64,000 nucleotides of DNA from Elusimicrobiota bacterium. Its GTDB lineage: Bacteria > Elusimicrobiota > Elusimicrobia > UBA1565 > UBA9628. Position numbers and translations under genes: made by a program. The notes beneath the pieces are model-generated. The model searched no databases, had not been told where the DNA came from, and worked only from the letters and a program-made list of their open reading frames with translations. Numbering within the stretch: the stretch's first letter is position 1; each line of letters starts with the position of its first letter. This document shows, piece by piece, positions 1-7,969 of the stretch. The stretch covers positions 106,954 to 170,953 of the forward strand of contig JACRDP010000010.1 in the NCBI GenBank assembly GCA_016212855.1, read 5' to 3'.

Positions 1-26
1 CACTGTCGGGCACGCTTACCACGATT

Positions 27-53
27 CGTACCAGTGCCCGCGCCACTGGTACG
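27..53. repeat. 10-bp perfect inverted repeat (hairpin)
   Basis: CGTACCAGTG (27-36) and CACTGGTACG (44-53) are exact reverse complements separated by 7 bases. No T-run follows, so this is not a standard intrinsic terminator on either strand. It could be a terminator-like stem, a recombination-related palindrome or an operator. Confidence 0.5.
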
Positions 54-282
54 CCAGTTTCCGGCACCGCCGACTTCGGCACCCTCTATTATCCTAGACG
101 GTTTCAAAAAGCCAAATCGCTCGCGGGCCATCCGCGACCAATTGAATAAACGCTGAAATCAGAAGGCGATACCTGTGAAAAAAATTCATCGGGGCCGGTC
201 GAGCTTGCGTCTCGGTGCGCCACCGTCGGAATAGGTTCCAGTGCGACAATCATCGTATCTGAGTAGTATCGAAAATGAAGTA

Positions 283-310
283 TTGACAACTAAATACTGT
301 CTGCTACACT
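283..310 (+). promoter_or_regulatory. Sigma-70-type promoter of the AbiE pair
   Basis: A perfect -35 TTGACA (283-288) is followed after 16 bp by TACACT (305-310), a good -10. Just downstream, AATCA (311-315) and TGATT (326-330) form an inverted repeat between the -10 and the start codon. AbiEi antitoxins are known to repress their own promoter by binding inverted repeats, so this is a plausible operator. Confidence 0.65.
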
Positions 311-336
311 AATCATCAATAGCGCTGATTATCCCT

Positions 337-1149
337 ATGACCACTATCCACGGACTGGGCTCCGAGAGCACCCTTCTCCTCAGGCAATTGGCCGGTTCGG
401 GCAAGACCATCTTCACGCACGCGGACGTAAAGAAGCTCTGGCACGACAAACCCGGCTCGCTGAACAACTTCCTGTACCGGCTGGCCAAGCGCCGCTGGAT
501 CAGGCGCCTGGAGCGGGGCAAGTACATGATCCTGCCCTTCGATGCCGGCGTCTCCGGCGAGTACACGGAGCACGAGTTCGTGATCGCCTCCCGACTGGTC
601 TCGCCCTACATGATCGGCCTTTGGACGGCGATGAATCATCATCACCTGACCGAGCAAATCCCCGACCGGGTCTACCTGCTAAGTCCCAAGACCAAGCACA
701 ATAACGTGGGGGAGATCGCCGGCGTTTCGTACCGGGTTTTGACCATCCCCAAGGCCAGGCTTTTCGGAGCGACCTTCACCTGGATCGGCAAGGAGAAGAT
801 ATGGATCACCGACCTTGAGCGCACTTTGTTGGACGCCGTCCTGTGGCCGGAACACTGCGGCGGGTTCGCCGAAGTGGCCAAGGCCTTCCGGGAGGCGAAG
901 GAGAAGGTCGATCTGGGCAAGCTCGATGATTACGCCAAGAAGATGGGCCGAGGCATCGCGTTTAAGCGTCTTGGGCTGCTCGCTGAATGGCTCGGCTGGA
1001 ACCCCGGCATGCGGCGTCTTTGGCGCAAGCAGATCAGCAAGGGCGTGAGCTTCCTGGACCCGCAGGGACCCAAGTCCGGCCCGCAGATTTCCCGGTGGAA
1101 CCTCCGGCTGAACTTCAACTTGGAGGGCTTCCTTGATCCCGATCGCTGA
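337..1149 (+). CDS. AbiEi-type antitoxin / transcriptional repressor
   Basis: This 270-residue protein is probably the antitoxin of a type IV (AbiE) toxin-antitoxin system. The N-terminal ~90 residues look like the winged-helix domain of the family, with a 'LAKRRWIRRLERGKYM' wing region (about residues 49-64). The remainder resembles the AbiEi C-terminal domain that covers 'TAMNHHHLTEQIP' and 'DLERTLLDAVLWPE'. Family members repress their own promoter and counteract the nucleotidyltransferase toxin. The toxin gene overlaps its 3' end, and a good promoter lies just upstream. Assignment rests on motif pattern and gene order. Confidence 0.8.
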   Translation: MTTIHGLGSESTLLLRQLAGSGKTIFTHADVKKLWHDKPGSLNNFLYRLAKRRWIRRLERGKYMILPFDAGVSGEYTEHEFVIASRLVSPYMIGLWTAMNHHHLTEQIPDRVYLLSPKTKHNNVGEIAGVSYRVLTIPKARLFGATFTWIGKEKIWITDLERTLLDAVLWPEHCGGFAEVAKAFREAKEKVDLGKLDDYAKKMGRGIAFKRLGLLAEWLGWNPGMRRLWRKQISKGVSFLDPQGPKSGPQISRWNLRLNFNLEGFLDPDR

Positions 1150-1963
1150 ACTCAAGCGCCTGGCCTCGGACACCGGCATCCATTTCAGCACCCTCGAACT
1201 CGACTACTGCCTGGGTTGGATGCTCTACGGGATTTCCCGGGAGCGGGAGCTCTACAACGGCATCGTGTTCAAGGGCGGCACGTCGCTGCGCAAGTGCTAC
1301 TTCAAGGAGTACCGCTTCTCTCAGGACCTCGACTACACCTGCCGCACGGAGCTTCCGCCCGACCGCCTGGAGCCGCTCCTGCGCAACGCCTGCCGCAACG
1401 CGGCGCACATGTCCGGCGTCGGGTTCGAGTTGGTCGAGTTTAAGAAGCTGCGTGAGGTCTCGGGCGAGGAGGCCTTCAACGCGCGAATCGAGTACCGCGG
1501 CCCGAGCAACCCCTCGTCCAGTCTGCCGCGCATCCAGTTCGATCTGACCTATTATGAGGAAGTCGTTCTGCCCCCCGAGGACAGGAAGATATTCCACTTC
1601 TACAGCGACTCGCTGCGCGGCGCGCGGGCGTGGTCCTACAGTCTTGACGAAATCCTGGCCGAGAAGATGCGCTCGGTTCTCCAGCAACGCAAGCGCGTGC
1701 CCCGGCCGCGCGACTACTACGATCTTTGGTGGGTCCTGAAGAACAAGGACTTCGACCGGAAGACCGTCCGCCAGGCCTTCCTCAAGAAGTGCGAGTTCAA
1801 GAAGGAGGCTTTCAAGACGGTGGACGATTTCTTCGGCAAGGACCTCCTCGTCCGCAACGCCGCGGCGTGGAAGGCTTCGATCGGCCGCCAGGTCAAGGAC
1901 GTGCCGTCGTTCGAGCGGGTCGTCGCTGAACTCCGAACGGGCCTGGAAAGAATCATTACTTGA
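1133..1963 (+). CDS. AbiEii-type nucleotidyltransferase toxin
   Basis: This 276-residue protein is the toxin partner of the preceding gene. It shows the AbiEii nucleotidyltransferase signature: a glycine-rich GGTSLRK motif (about residues 48-54), then the metal-binding pair in SQDLDYT (D65, D67). A later basic block, 'RVPRPRDYYDLWW', is also typical. The start is TTG at 1133, supported by GGAGG at 1122-1126, six bases upstream and inside the antitoxin gene. The 17-bp overlap implies translational coupling. Known AbiEii toxins transfer nucleotides to tRNA or other targets, causing growth arrest or phage abortive infection. The substrate here is not visible from sequence. Confidence 0.85.
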   Translation: MIPIAELKRLASDTGIHFSTLELDYCLGWMLYGISRERELYNGIVFKGGTSLRKCYFKEYRFSQDLDYTCRTELPPDRLEPLLRNACRNAAHMSGVGFELVEFKKLREVSGEEAFNARIEYRGPSNPSSSLPRIQFDLTYYEEVVLPPEDRKIFHFYSDSLRGARAWSYSLDEILAEKMRSVLQQRKRVPRPRDYYDLWWVLKNKDFDRKTVRQAFLKKCEFKKEAFKTVDDFFGKDLLVRNAAAWKASIGRQVKDVPSFERVVAELRTGLERIIT

Positions 1964-2002
1964 ACGTGGGGCCCTGCCGCTCGGGCGGGGAGTGGATGTC
2001 GT

Positions 2003-2018
2003 AGCACCCCGGGGTGCT
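2003..2018. repeat. 16-bp perfect palindrome between operons
   Basis: AGCACCCCGGGGTGCT reads identically on both strands. It lies 40 bp after the toxin stop and about 35 bp before the next promoter, so it may be an operator for the following metal-uptake unit or part of a terminator. It has no loop and no T-run. Confidence 0.4.
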
Positions 2019-2052
2019 TCCCCACCCAGCAGGGGAGAATCGGCAGGTCTTC

Positions 2053-2061
2053 TGATATAAT
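2053..2061 (+). promoter_or_regulatory. Extended -10 promoter directly before a start codon
   Basis: TG-A-TATAAT is a perfect extended -10 element ending at 2061. Transcription would start about 7 bases later, essentially at the ATG at 2069, so the mRNA is probably leaderless or nearly so. An ATG at 2060 overlaps the -10 itself and is therefore unlikely to be the real start. Confidence 0.55.
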
Positions 2062-2068
2062 GCCCCCG

Positions 2069-2449
2069 ATGAAGACGCTCGTCCGCCTGTTGCTCGTTGC
2101 CTCACTGCTCTACGGCACGGGCGCGCATTGGGCGGCCCTGCAGAGTGCAGCATGGGCAGGCATGCTTGCGACGCGCGTGAGCGAATCGTCGTGGGCGGAC
2201 GCAGTCAAGTCCACGTTCTCCGGCGAAAAGCCGTGCCGAGTTTGCCGCGTCGTCGCGAAGGGTTCGTCTGCCGACGAAAATTCAACGCTGATTCGTCCCG
2301 TGCCGAACGTCGACTTCGCCTTTACTGTGGCGCCCCGAACAGGACTCGCCATTACCATAAATTCAATCTCCGTCGCTTCGCCGCCGTTCCCGTCGCTTCT
2401 CTCGTTCCGCCCCATCGCCCCTCCTCCCAAGACCGTCCTCCCCGCCTAA
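2069..2449 (+). CDS. Small exported CxxC protein preceding a TonB receptor
   Basis: This 126-residue protein starts with a signal peptide (MKTLVRLLLVASLLYGTGAH). Next come 'HWAALQSAAW' and a 'STFSGEKPCRVCRVV' segment with a C-x2-C pair. The C-terminal third is Pro/Ser-rich. From memory, similar short exported proteins with an H-W-x2-L-Q...A-W motif and a C-x2-C occur immediately upstream of TonB receptors in other phyla, but I cannot assign a named family. The start at 2069 was chosen because the -10 element covers the alternative ATG at 2060. A metal-binding or receptor-assistant role is inferred only from the cysteines and the neighbouring receptor. Confidence 0.6.
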   Translation: MKTLVRLLLVASLLYGTGAHWAALQSAAWAGMLATRVSESSWADAVKSTFSGEKPCRVCRVVAKGSSADENSTLIRPVPNVDFAFTVAPRTGLAITINSISVASPPFPSLLSFRPIAPPPKTVLPA

Positions 2450-2490
2450 TTCGTTCGCGCCTTTGAGCGCGTTAAACTTTGGGAGGAACC

Positions 2491-4590
2491 TTGAATTTAT
2501 TTTTTACCATCCTGTCGTTCGCCGCCCTATCGTCGCCGTGCCGCGCCGCCGAATCCCTGCTCGAACCCATCACCATACTCAGCTCGCGCATCCAGAGCAA
2601 TCCCGCCGCCCGTTCCATCGGCCGCGTCAAGCGCGACGTCATTGAGTCCGTGGACGCGTTCAGTCTCAAGGACCTGATGGACAAGACGCCCGGCGTGTTC
2701 GCCAAGCAGTCGAACGGTCCGAGAGACGTGTCGATCTCCGTGCGCGGCTCGGGCGCAAAAACGAGCTTCGCGATTCGCAACATAAAAATGTACGAGGACT
2801 GGTTTCCCGTGACTCAGTCGGACGGCCTATCACGCACAGACATCCACGACGCGAACGCGTATGAGGGGATCGACGTGCTGCGCGGGCCCTCGTCGTCCTT
2901 GCACGACAACTACGCCCTCGGCGGCGCGGTGAACTTCCGCACGCGGCTCGGCCGAGACGTGGACGGGCTCGACGCGGGCGTTACCCTAGGTTCGTACGGC
3001 TACCAAAACGAGCGCCTACATCTAGGCCGCCGAACGAAGTCCTTCGATTACTCGGCGTTCGTCAGCCACATTCGGGCCGACGGCTACACTTACCACAACG
3101 GCTATAAGACCGTAACCGAGAACCTCGTCGGTCGCTTCTATCTCGACGAATCGCGCACCGTGATCCTCAAGTTCCTGAACAACGACATGGAGGCGCAGGT
3201 GCCGAGCCGCTTGTCACGCGCGGCGCTGGACGCGGACCCCCGAAGCGCGGGCATCACGAATGTGACCGGGGTGGGGAACGTGACCGCCCAGCAGGCGTCA
3301 CAGAATCGCCGCGACCGGCGGACCATTATCGGTGGGCGTTACGAGGAACAGCTCGATCCCGAAACGGGATGGCGCATCCTCGGCGAATACGACGTCAAGG
3401 ACATCAACCAGACCTTCGGCACTATCGGCGACAACGTCAACCCGAACTTCCACCAATACGCGGACGTTACGCGCGAAGGGGCTCTCGGAGGGATGGGCGC
3501 GAAGCACTACGCGGGAGTGTTCTTCAACAAGATGGAGCAAGAGGCATCGTCGTTCCGCAACCTCGCCGATGGAGCGGGCACTCGCGGCGCGCTGCAGTCG
3601 AACACTCGCGGCTTCCATCAGAACCTCGGCCTTCGTGTTCGGGAGGAACTGGAGTTCGCGCCGCGATGGACGGCGATAGCGGGCTTGGGCGTCGAGCAGT
3701 CACAGGTAAAGGCGGCGGTGCAGACCCGCACGGCGGCGGAGACCTACTCACGAGTGGACGCCGATCGCCTGTTCTACAACGCGGCACCCGAAGCGGCGGT
3801 GAACTACAAGGCGGAGACATGGACCGGCCGCGCACGAGCAGGCATGGGCTACGGCACGCCGAGCATCGGCCAGTTGACGACCACGGCCGACGGCCTGACG
3901 GGCAACAACACCGGGCTCAAACCCCAGCGGAATCTCGGCTTCGAGCTCGGCGCCGGCGGCAAAAACGGGGGGCTATCGTGGGACGCGGCTGTCTACTACG
4001 AGGTATATTGGAACGAGTTCATCACCCAAACGCCCGCCGCGGGTCTCAACGCCTTCACGGCAAACGCCCCGCGCGCCGATCATCGCGGCGTCGAACTGTG
4101 GGCCGACTGGCGCCATCCTCAGGGTTGGCTGCTGGCCGGAGCGTGGACGTTCAATGATCATGTTTATAAGACCTTCCGTGAGTCTGTCGGTGGAGGCGTC
4201 TCGATCGACCGAGCGGGCTCGCGTCTGCCCGGCGTGGAGCGATCCGTGCTCAACGCGCGCGTCGGTTGGGACAAACCGGGCCTGCCCGGAGGGTGGGTCG
4301 AGGTGAATCAGGTCTCGGACTACGCGGTGAACAACGCGAACACCTTGCGAGCGAAGCAGTACACTTTGCTGAACTTGAACGTGCACTGGAAGCGCGACGT
4401 ATCGTGGGGCCGAGTCAAGCGCGTGACGCTCACCTTCGACCTGCGCAACCTGATGAACAAGGCCTACGACGGCTCCGCGGTTACCGTCTCGGACTCGAAC
4501 ACGGATACTGCGACGAGTCTTTTGGCGAAGCAGGCATTCTTTGCGGGACAGGGTCGCTCCGCCTACGGTGGCGTTACTTTCCACTTCTAA
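2491..4590 (+). CDS. TonB-dependent outer-membrane receptor
   Basis: This 699-residue receptor imports a chelated metal or other ligand across the outer membrane using TonB energy. It has a signal peptide (about residues 1-20), a plug domain ('SLKDLMDKTPGVFAKQ', 'ISVRGSG', 'IDVLRGPSSSL', 'LGGAVNFRTR') and a 22-strand-type barrel ending in an aromatic residue (HF). TTG at 2491 is preferred because GGGAGG (2481-2486) is correctly spaced before it. A longer reading from TTG 2479 would include the ribosome-binding site. The cargo is uncertain. The upstream CxxC protein and downstream C-E-C-C propeller suggest a transition metal such as copper, whereas the nearby iron operon would suit a ferri-siderophore. 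Confidence 0.85.
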   Translation: MNLFFTILSFAALSSPCRAAESLLEPITILSSRIQSNPAARSIGRVKRDVIESVDAFSLKDLMDKTPGVFAKQSNGPRDVSISVRGSGAKTSFAIRNIKMYEDWFPVTQSDGLSRTDIHDANAYEGIDVLRGPSSSLHDNYALGGAVNFRTRLGRDVDGLDAGVTLGSYGYQNERLHLGRRTKSFDYSAFVSHIRADGYTYHNGYKTVTENLVGRFYLDESRTVILKFLNNDMEAQVPSRLSRAALDADPRSAGITNVTGVGNVTAQQASQNRRDRRTIIGGRYEEQLDPETGWRILGEYDVKDINQTFGTIGDNVNPNFHQYADVTREGALGGMGAKHYAGVFFNKMEQEASSFRNLADGAGTRGALQSNTRGFHQNLGLRVREELEFAPRWTAIAGLGVEQSQVKAAVQTRTAAETYSRVDADRLFYNAAPEAAVNYKAETWTGRARAGMGYGTPSIGQLTTTADGLTGNNTGLKPQRNLGFELGAGGKNGGLSWDAAVYYEVYWNEFITQTPAAGLNAFTANAPRADHRGVELWADWRHPQGWLLAGAWTFNDHVYKTFRESVGGGVSIDRAGSRLPGVERSVLNARVGWDKPGLPGGWVEVNQVSDYAVNNANTLRAKQYTLLNLNVHWKRDVSWGRVKRVTLTFDLRNLMNKAYDGSAVTVSDSNTDTATSLLAKQAFFAGQGRSAYGGVTFHF

Positions 4591-4598
4591 GGAGAATC

Positions 4599-5675
4599 AT
4601 GATCACTTTTCTATTCACTCTTATCGCGGCGACCGCCTCGGCCGCGCCCGGCGGCTTCGATGTCTACGCAGACCGAGGCCGTCTGCACCGTCTTGAGGGC
4701 GCCTCCGGCACCGAGGTTGCGCTCAACTACCGTCGCTCGGATGATGGCGGCAGCACTTGGACGACTCCAGTGCGCGTGGACGGCGGCCGATTCGCCTACC
4801 GCTTCGGTGCGGGTGACGCGAGGATAATGGCCGAAGGAGATACCCTCTACGCGCTTTGGTCGCGGTCCGGCACGGGGCCATACAACTCTGGGCCATTGGC
4901 GGTCGCGCGTTCGACGGACAGCGGCCGGTCCTGGCAACCCGCGGCCTCCCCATCGGACGAGGCGTCGTTCGGCCGGCGCTTTCCCGCGCTGGCGATCTCC
5001 TCCGGCGTTCTGCACGCGGTCTGGCTCGATCGCGCGACCAACTCGAAGGTGCTGACCTCGCACACGGCCGACGGCGCCCGCGCCTGGTCGTCTCCTGTCA
5101 CCCTCGATCCAGACGTGTGTGAGTGCTGTTGGAACACGGCACTCGCCGTCGGCGACGGCGCGGTGTACGCGCTGTACCGCGGCAAGAACCCTCGCGACAT
5201 GGACTCGGTCGTCTCGCGCGACGGCGGCAAGACCTGGAGCAAGCCTGCGACTGCGGGGGCGTTCGGCTGGGGTTTCAGTGGTTGCCCGCATGTGGGCGGC
5301 GCTCTCGCCTCGACGGCGAGGGGCATATACGCATTGGTGTGGACGGGCAAGGACGGCAATGCAGGGCTATATGTATTCGCCTCACAAGACGGCCGGACCT
5401 GGAAAAGTCCTGCAAAGCTCGGCGGCGCGGGTGCCAAGCACGCGGACCTGACTTCATCCGGCTCGCGGATCGCAGCGGCGTGGGACGACGGCGGCGAGAT
5501 ATGGGGCGCGGTGAGCGACAACGAGAAGACCTGGTCGAAGCCGCGCCGTCTGTCCGGCGAGAATGGCGAAGCCTCCCACCCGCGCGTCGCGGCCTCGGGA
5601 GAGGGTTTCCGGGTGTTCTGGGAAGAGAAAGACCGTCTCGCCGATGCCATGCTCGGGCTCCAAGCGACTCGTTGA
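4599..5675 (+). CDS. Exported Asp-box beta-propeller (sialidase-like fold) with C-E-C-C motif
   Basis: This 358-residue protein has a short signal peptide (MITFLFTLIAATASAA) and at least five Asp-box-like repeats of the S-x-D-x-G-x-T-W type ('SDDGGSTW', 'STDSGRSW', 'SRDGGKTW', 'SQDGRTW', 'SDNEKTW'). These mark a six-bladed sialidase-type propeller. I do not see the arginine triad that would support real sialidase activity. The 'DPDVCECCWNTA' motif (about residues 168-179) puts three cysteines together and suggests metal binding. It follows the receptor by 8 bp with an AAGGAGA ribosome site, so it is cotranscribed and probably works on the same cargo in the periplasm or at the surface. Confidence 0.7.
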   Translation: MITFLFTLIAATASAAPGGFDVYADRGRLHRLEGASGTEVALNYRRSDDGGSTWTTPVRVDGGRFAYRFGAGDARIMAEGDTLYALWSRSGTGPYNSGPLAVARSTDSGRSWQPAASPSDEASFGRRFPALAISSGVLHAVWLDRATNSKVLTSHTADGARAWSSPVTLDPDVCECCWNTALAVGDGAVYALYRGKNPRDMDSVVSRDGGKTWSKPATAGAFGWGFSGCPHVGGALASTARGIYALVWTGKDGNAGLYVFASQDGRTWKSPAKLGGAGAKHADLTSSGSRIAAAWDDGGEIWGAVSDNEKTWSKPRRLSGENGEASHPRVAASGEGFRVFWEEKDRLADAMLGLQATR

Positions 5676-5691
5676 GAGCTGCTCTCTTTAT

Positions 5692-5706
5692 TGAGATTGA
5701 CTTTCA
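5692..5706. promoter_or_regulatory. Fur-box-like operator 1, overlapping a -35 element
   Basis: TGAGATTGACTTTCA matches the 7-1-7 Fur consensus (TGATAAT-N-ATTATCA) at 10 of 14 positions. It is embedded in a longer palindrome, TTATTGA...TCAATAA (5688-5710), centred on 5699. The sequence TTGACT (5697-5702) within it is a plausible -35. Site identity is inferred from its symmetry and from the downstream siderophore genes. Confidence 0.55.
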
Positions 5707-5725
5707 ATAAGAGCATTGGTAGCAT
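5697..5725 (+). promoter_or_regulatory. Candidate promoter of the siderophore operon
   Basis: TTGACT (5697-5702), a 17-bp spacer and TAGCAT (5720-5725) form a promoter whose start point would fall near 5732. The -35 lies inside Fur-box-like site 1 and the start point abuts site 2, the usual arrangement for iron repression. Confidence 0.45.
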
Positions 5726-5732
5726 CTCCTTG

Positions 5733-5891
5733 TTGAAATTGAATCTCAATAAGGAATCCAGCACCAAGGCCGCGGGCTCGACCGCCTGCGAGGGCCGCTG
5801 CGTCTGCGGCAATCTTCTTTTTCGCCGCGTCCCGGGCGGCATAGAGATCAAATGCCGGCGTTGCAAGCAAGTCCATGTGGTGAAAGTTTGA
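5733..5891 (+). CDS. Small Com-like zinc-ribbon protein, first gene of the siderophore operon
   Basis: The open frame runs from TTG 5691, but that start lies inside the putative Fur boxes and promoter. If the promoter is right, translation begins at a TTG at 5733 or 5739, nearly leaderless; no ATG or GTG is available. The ~50-residue product contains 'CEGRCVCGNLLF' and 'IEIKCRRCKQVH', a four-plus-cysteine zinc ribbon. This resembles the Com family of phage Mu, a small zinc-finger translational activator. A regulatory or metal-sensing role in the iron operon is inference. The start coordinate is uncertain. Confidence 0.55.
   Translation: MKLNLNKESSTKAAGSTACEGRCVCGNLLFRRVPGGIEIKCRRCKQVHVVKV
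5734..5748. promoter_or_regulatory. Fur-box-like operator 2
   Basis: TGAAATTGAATCTCA again matches the 7-1-7 Fur consensus at 10 of 14 positions. Its centre (5741) is 42 bp from that of site 1, exactly four helical turns, so two repressor dimers would sit on the same DNA face. Confidence 0.5.
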
Positions 5892-5984
5892 GCTAAGAAC
5901 GAGTCGCAGAGGCCGGAGACCCGCGAGGTCCGGAGCCCGAAGCTCGATGGAGTCGAATCCGTCGGGATTTTTCTTTGGGGGAGC

Positions 5985-6209
5985 ATGGCGAGAGACCTGG
6001 CGAAACGGAAGGACGGACGACACGGCGGCGTGTCGATCTGCGACGGCTGCAACGACGTCCATGTCAGGTGGGGAGAATGGACCGTCTCGCTCGATCGCGC
6101 CGCTTTTGATGAGCTTTCCAGGATGCTCGGCGAAGCCGCGTCAGCGCTCGGCGCTCATGGAAAAAGCCCCGACCTCGCGGGAAAGGAAGTGCCCCGATGG
6201 ACGCACTAA
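5985..6209 (+). CDS. Small C-x2-C protein of the siderophore operon
   Basis: This 74-residue protein has a GGGGAG ribosome site directly before the ATG. It contains 'SICDGCNDVHVRWGEWTVSL' followed by a predicted helix 'DRAAFDELSRMLGEAASAL'. I recall small proteins with a C-x2-C, an H-x-x-(W/F)-G segment and a 'FxxL' helix in iron-uptake loci of other phyla, but I cannot name the family with confidence. Its 3' end overlaps the synthetase gene by 13 bp, so the two are translationally coupled. The function is unknown; a metal-dependent switch is possible. Confidence 0.6.
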   Translation: MARDLAKRKDGRHGGVSICDGCNDVHVRWGEWTVSLDRAAFDELSRMLGEAASALGAHGKSPDLAGKEVPRWTH

Positions 6210-7969
6210 GTCAAGCCGGCCGCGAGGTCGTGGACCGGCTCTTCAACGCGGCCTGGCGCGAGGGCTACGCCGAGGAACGGCGCCTGCGGCCGACCGTGAG
6301 CGGCGATGGGAGTTGGGCGACGGTGCGGTTGGCCGGCGGCCGGGAGTTCGTGGCCGGCGTCGCGTCAATCGGCGCTTTGGACTGGGTCCGCACACAGTCT
6401 CCTTATTATGTGCGGTCGGAGGCGGGGGCAAGCCCCGAACCCGTGACATCCGTGTCCCAAGTCATCGAACTGTGGGACGACGGCTCTTCCGGCTTCGGGC
6501 GCTTTCGCGACGAAGTGCTGCAAAGCGCGGCCAATCTGGGGATGATTCTCGATAAGTCGGACGCGCGCGCCCTCTCTTTTTCCGGCGGTACCGAAGGTCT
6601 CATCAAGCTTGCCCACGATGGCCGCGCCGCGCTCGAGGGCGTTCCGCCGGAGGCGTGGCTCGAAGGGTGGATTCTCCGGGGGCATCCGTTTCATCCCGGC
6701 TGCAAGGCGCGATCGGGCTTCGACGCGGCGGATATGGACCGCTATTCGCCCGAGCTGGGCCGGGAGCTCGACGCCCGTTTCGTCGCGGTACGCCGCTCGC
6801 ATCTGGTCGAGCGCCGCGCGCCCGGAGCGAAGGAAGACTGGCCGACCAGTTGGCGGGAAGCGATTTCGCGGGAGCTCGGCGCGCGCGGTTTCGCCGCGGG
6901 CGGCTTCGGAGTGCTTCCGGCGCATCCCTGGCAGTTCGAGAATTCCTTGCCGCGCATTTTCGCGCGGGAGATATTAGCGGGCGCCGTCGTGCCGCTTGAG
7001 TTCCGGGCGCCGGTCCGGCCGCTTGTGTCTCTTCGGACCTTGGTTCCGGTCGGCGAAGCCGGAGCCTGCCACCTCAAGGTCCCGCTCGCGATTCAGGCGA
7101 CGAGCGCACAGCGCACTGTCTCGGCGCCCTCGGCGGAGAACGGCCCGGCCTTTTCCACCTGGATCGAGGCCGCTCGCGCGGATCTTCCCTGGTCCGGCGA
7201 TTGGGAGCTTCAGGCCGAGGAGCGCAGCCTGCATTTCTGGGACCCAGGCGCGGACCCTCGCGATCCCGCCGCTTTGGAGAAGGCGCGGCATCTGTCGTTC
7301 CTGTGCCGCCGCCCGCCCTCTTCGGTCGCGGGCCGATGGCTTGTTCCCGCGGCCCTGCTCGCCGAGATTTCTCCGGTTAACGGCATGCCCGTGGTGCGCG
7401 AACTGCTTGAACGCTGCGGCACGGGCATCGGCTGGTTCTTTCACGACTATGCCGCGCTGACTTTGCGCGCGATTCTTCCTCTGGCGCTGCGCGAGGGAAT
7501 CGCCCTGGAGGCGCACGCGCAGAACTGCCTCGTGCGCTTTCGCGGCGGCACGCCGGTCGCGCTCGTGATCCGCGATTTGGGAGGCCTTCGCGTCCTCCCT
7601 GAGTGGGCGGGGGAGGCGGGGCGCGGGATCACCCTTCATCCCGGCACCTTGATCAAGGCCGAGTCTCCGCGTGACCTCGTCTCCAAGATTCACCACACCT
7701 GGCTTCACAATCACCTCGCTCCGCTCGCGCGGGCGCTCGCCGATTGCGGGGGAATATCCGAGGCGACGCTTTGGGCGAGCGCGCGCGCCGCGGCGCACGC
7801 CGTGTTCGACGAGGCGGCTGAATCCGCGCCGCCGGGCCGCGCTGACGCCCTGCGCGACGCGTTCTTCGCTCCGCTCGCGCGCGTGAAGGCGTTGACGCGC
7901 ATGCGCCTTGCCGGAAAATATTTTCAGTACGACTATGCGGAGGTCTCCAACCCCCTATATGAGGCCTAG
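6197..7969 (+). CDS. NRPS-independent siderophore synthetase, IucA/IucC family
   Basis: This 590-residue enzyme should use ATP to condense a polycarboxylic acid such as citrate with an amine or hydroxamate to build a siderophore in the cytoplasm. Family signatures are visible: 'GHPFHPGCKAR' (about residues 160-170), 'LPAHPWQFE' (about 240), 'HLKVPL', 'EAHAQN' (about 437) and 'RDLGG' (about 458). The FhuF-like C-terminal half ends 'AGKYFQYDYAEVSNPLYEA'. Length fits single-module members. It is the only synthetase in the window, so the partner enzymes that make the substrate must lie elsewhere or the siderophore is simple. It overlaps genes on both sides inside a Fur-type operon. Confidence 0.93.
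   Translation: MDALSQAGREVVDRLFNAAWREGYAEERRLRPTVSGDGSWATVRLAGGREFVAGVASIGALDWVRTQSPYYVRSEAGASPEPVTSVSQVIELWDDGSSGFGRFRDEVLQSAANLGMILDKSDARALSFSGGTEGLIKLAHDGRAALEGVPPEAWLEGWILRGHPFHPGCKARSGFDAADMDRYSPELGRELDARFVAVRRSHLVERRAPGAKEDWPTSWREAISRELGARGFAAGGFGVLPAHPWQFENSLPRIFAREILAGAVVPLEFRAPVRPLVSLRTLVPVGEAGACHLKVPLAIQATSAQRTVSAPSAENGPAFSTWIEAARADLPWSGDWELQAEERSLHFWDPGADPRDPAALEKARHLSFLCRRPPSSVAGRWLVPAALLAEISPVNGMPVVRELLERCGTGIGWFFHDYAALTLRAILPLALREGIALEAHAQNCLVRFRGGTPVALVIRDLGGLRVLPEWAGEAGRGITLHPGTLIKAESPRDLVSKIHHTWLHNHLAPLARALADCGGISEATLWASARAAAHAVFDEAAESAPPGRADALRDAFFAPLARVKALTRMRLAGKYFQYDYAEVSNPLYEA

Larger units (their letters stand above)
1..336. other. Upstream non-coding stretch with a hairpin
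   Basis: I see no convincing gene here. All three forward frames are open at the window edge and stop by about position 171, so the 3' end of a gene cut by the window cannot be excluded, but none of the short translations is recognisable. The stretch holds a perfect 10-bp inverted repeat and the promoter of the AbiE genes, both listed separately. Confidence 0.5.

Noticed and set aside
4266-5675. Long reading of the propeller gene from within the TonB receptor
   Set aside because: ATG 4599 has AAGGAGA and a signal peptide; the upstream part is a shadow of the receptor.
4599-5675. A true sialidase
   Set aside because: Asp-boxes show the fold, but I cannot find the arginine triad and Tyr/Glu pair, and sialic acid genes are absent.
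4847-6052. 401-residue minus-strand ORF
   Set aside because: It is antisense to the propeller and runs through the Fur-box promoter. Its composition is that of a reversed GC-rich frame and has no recognisable motif.
6974-7798. 274-residue minus-strand ORF within the siderophore synthetase
   Set aside because: Arg/Ala/Gly-rich shadow of a strongly supported gene.
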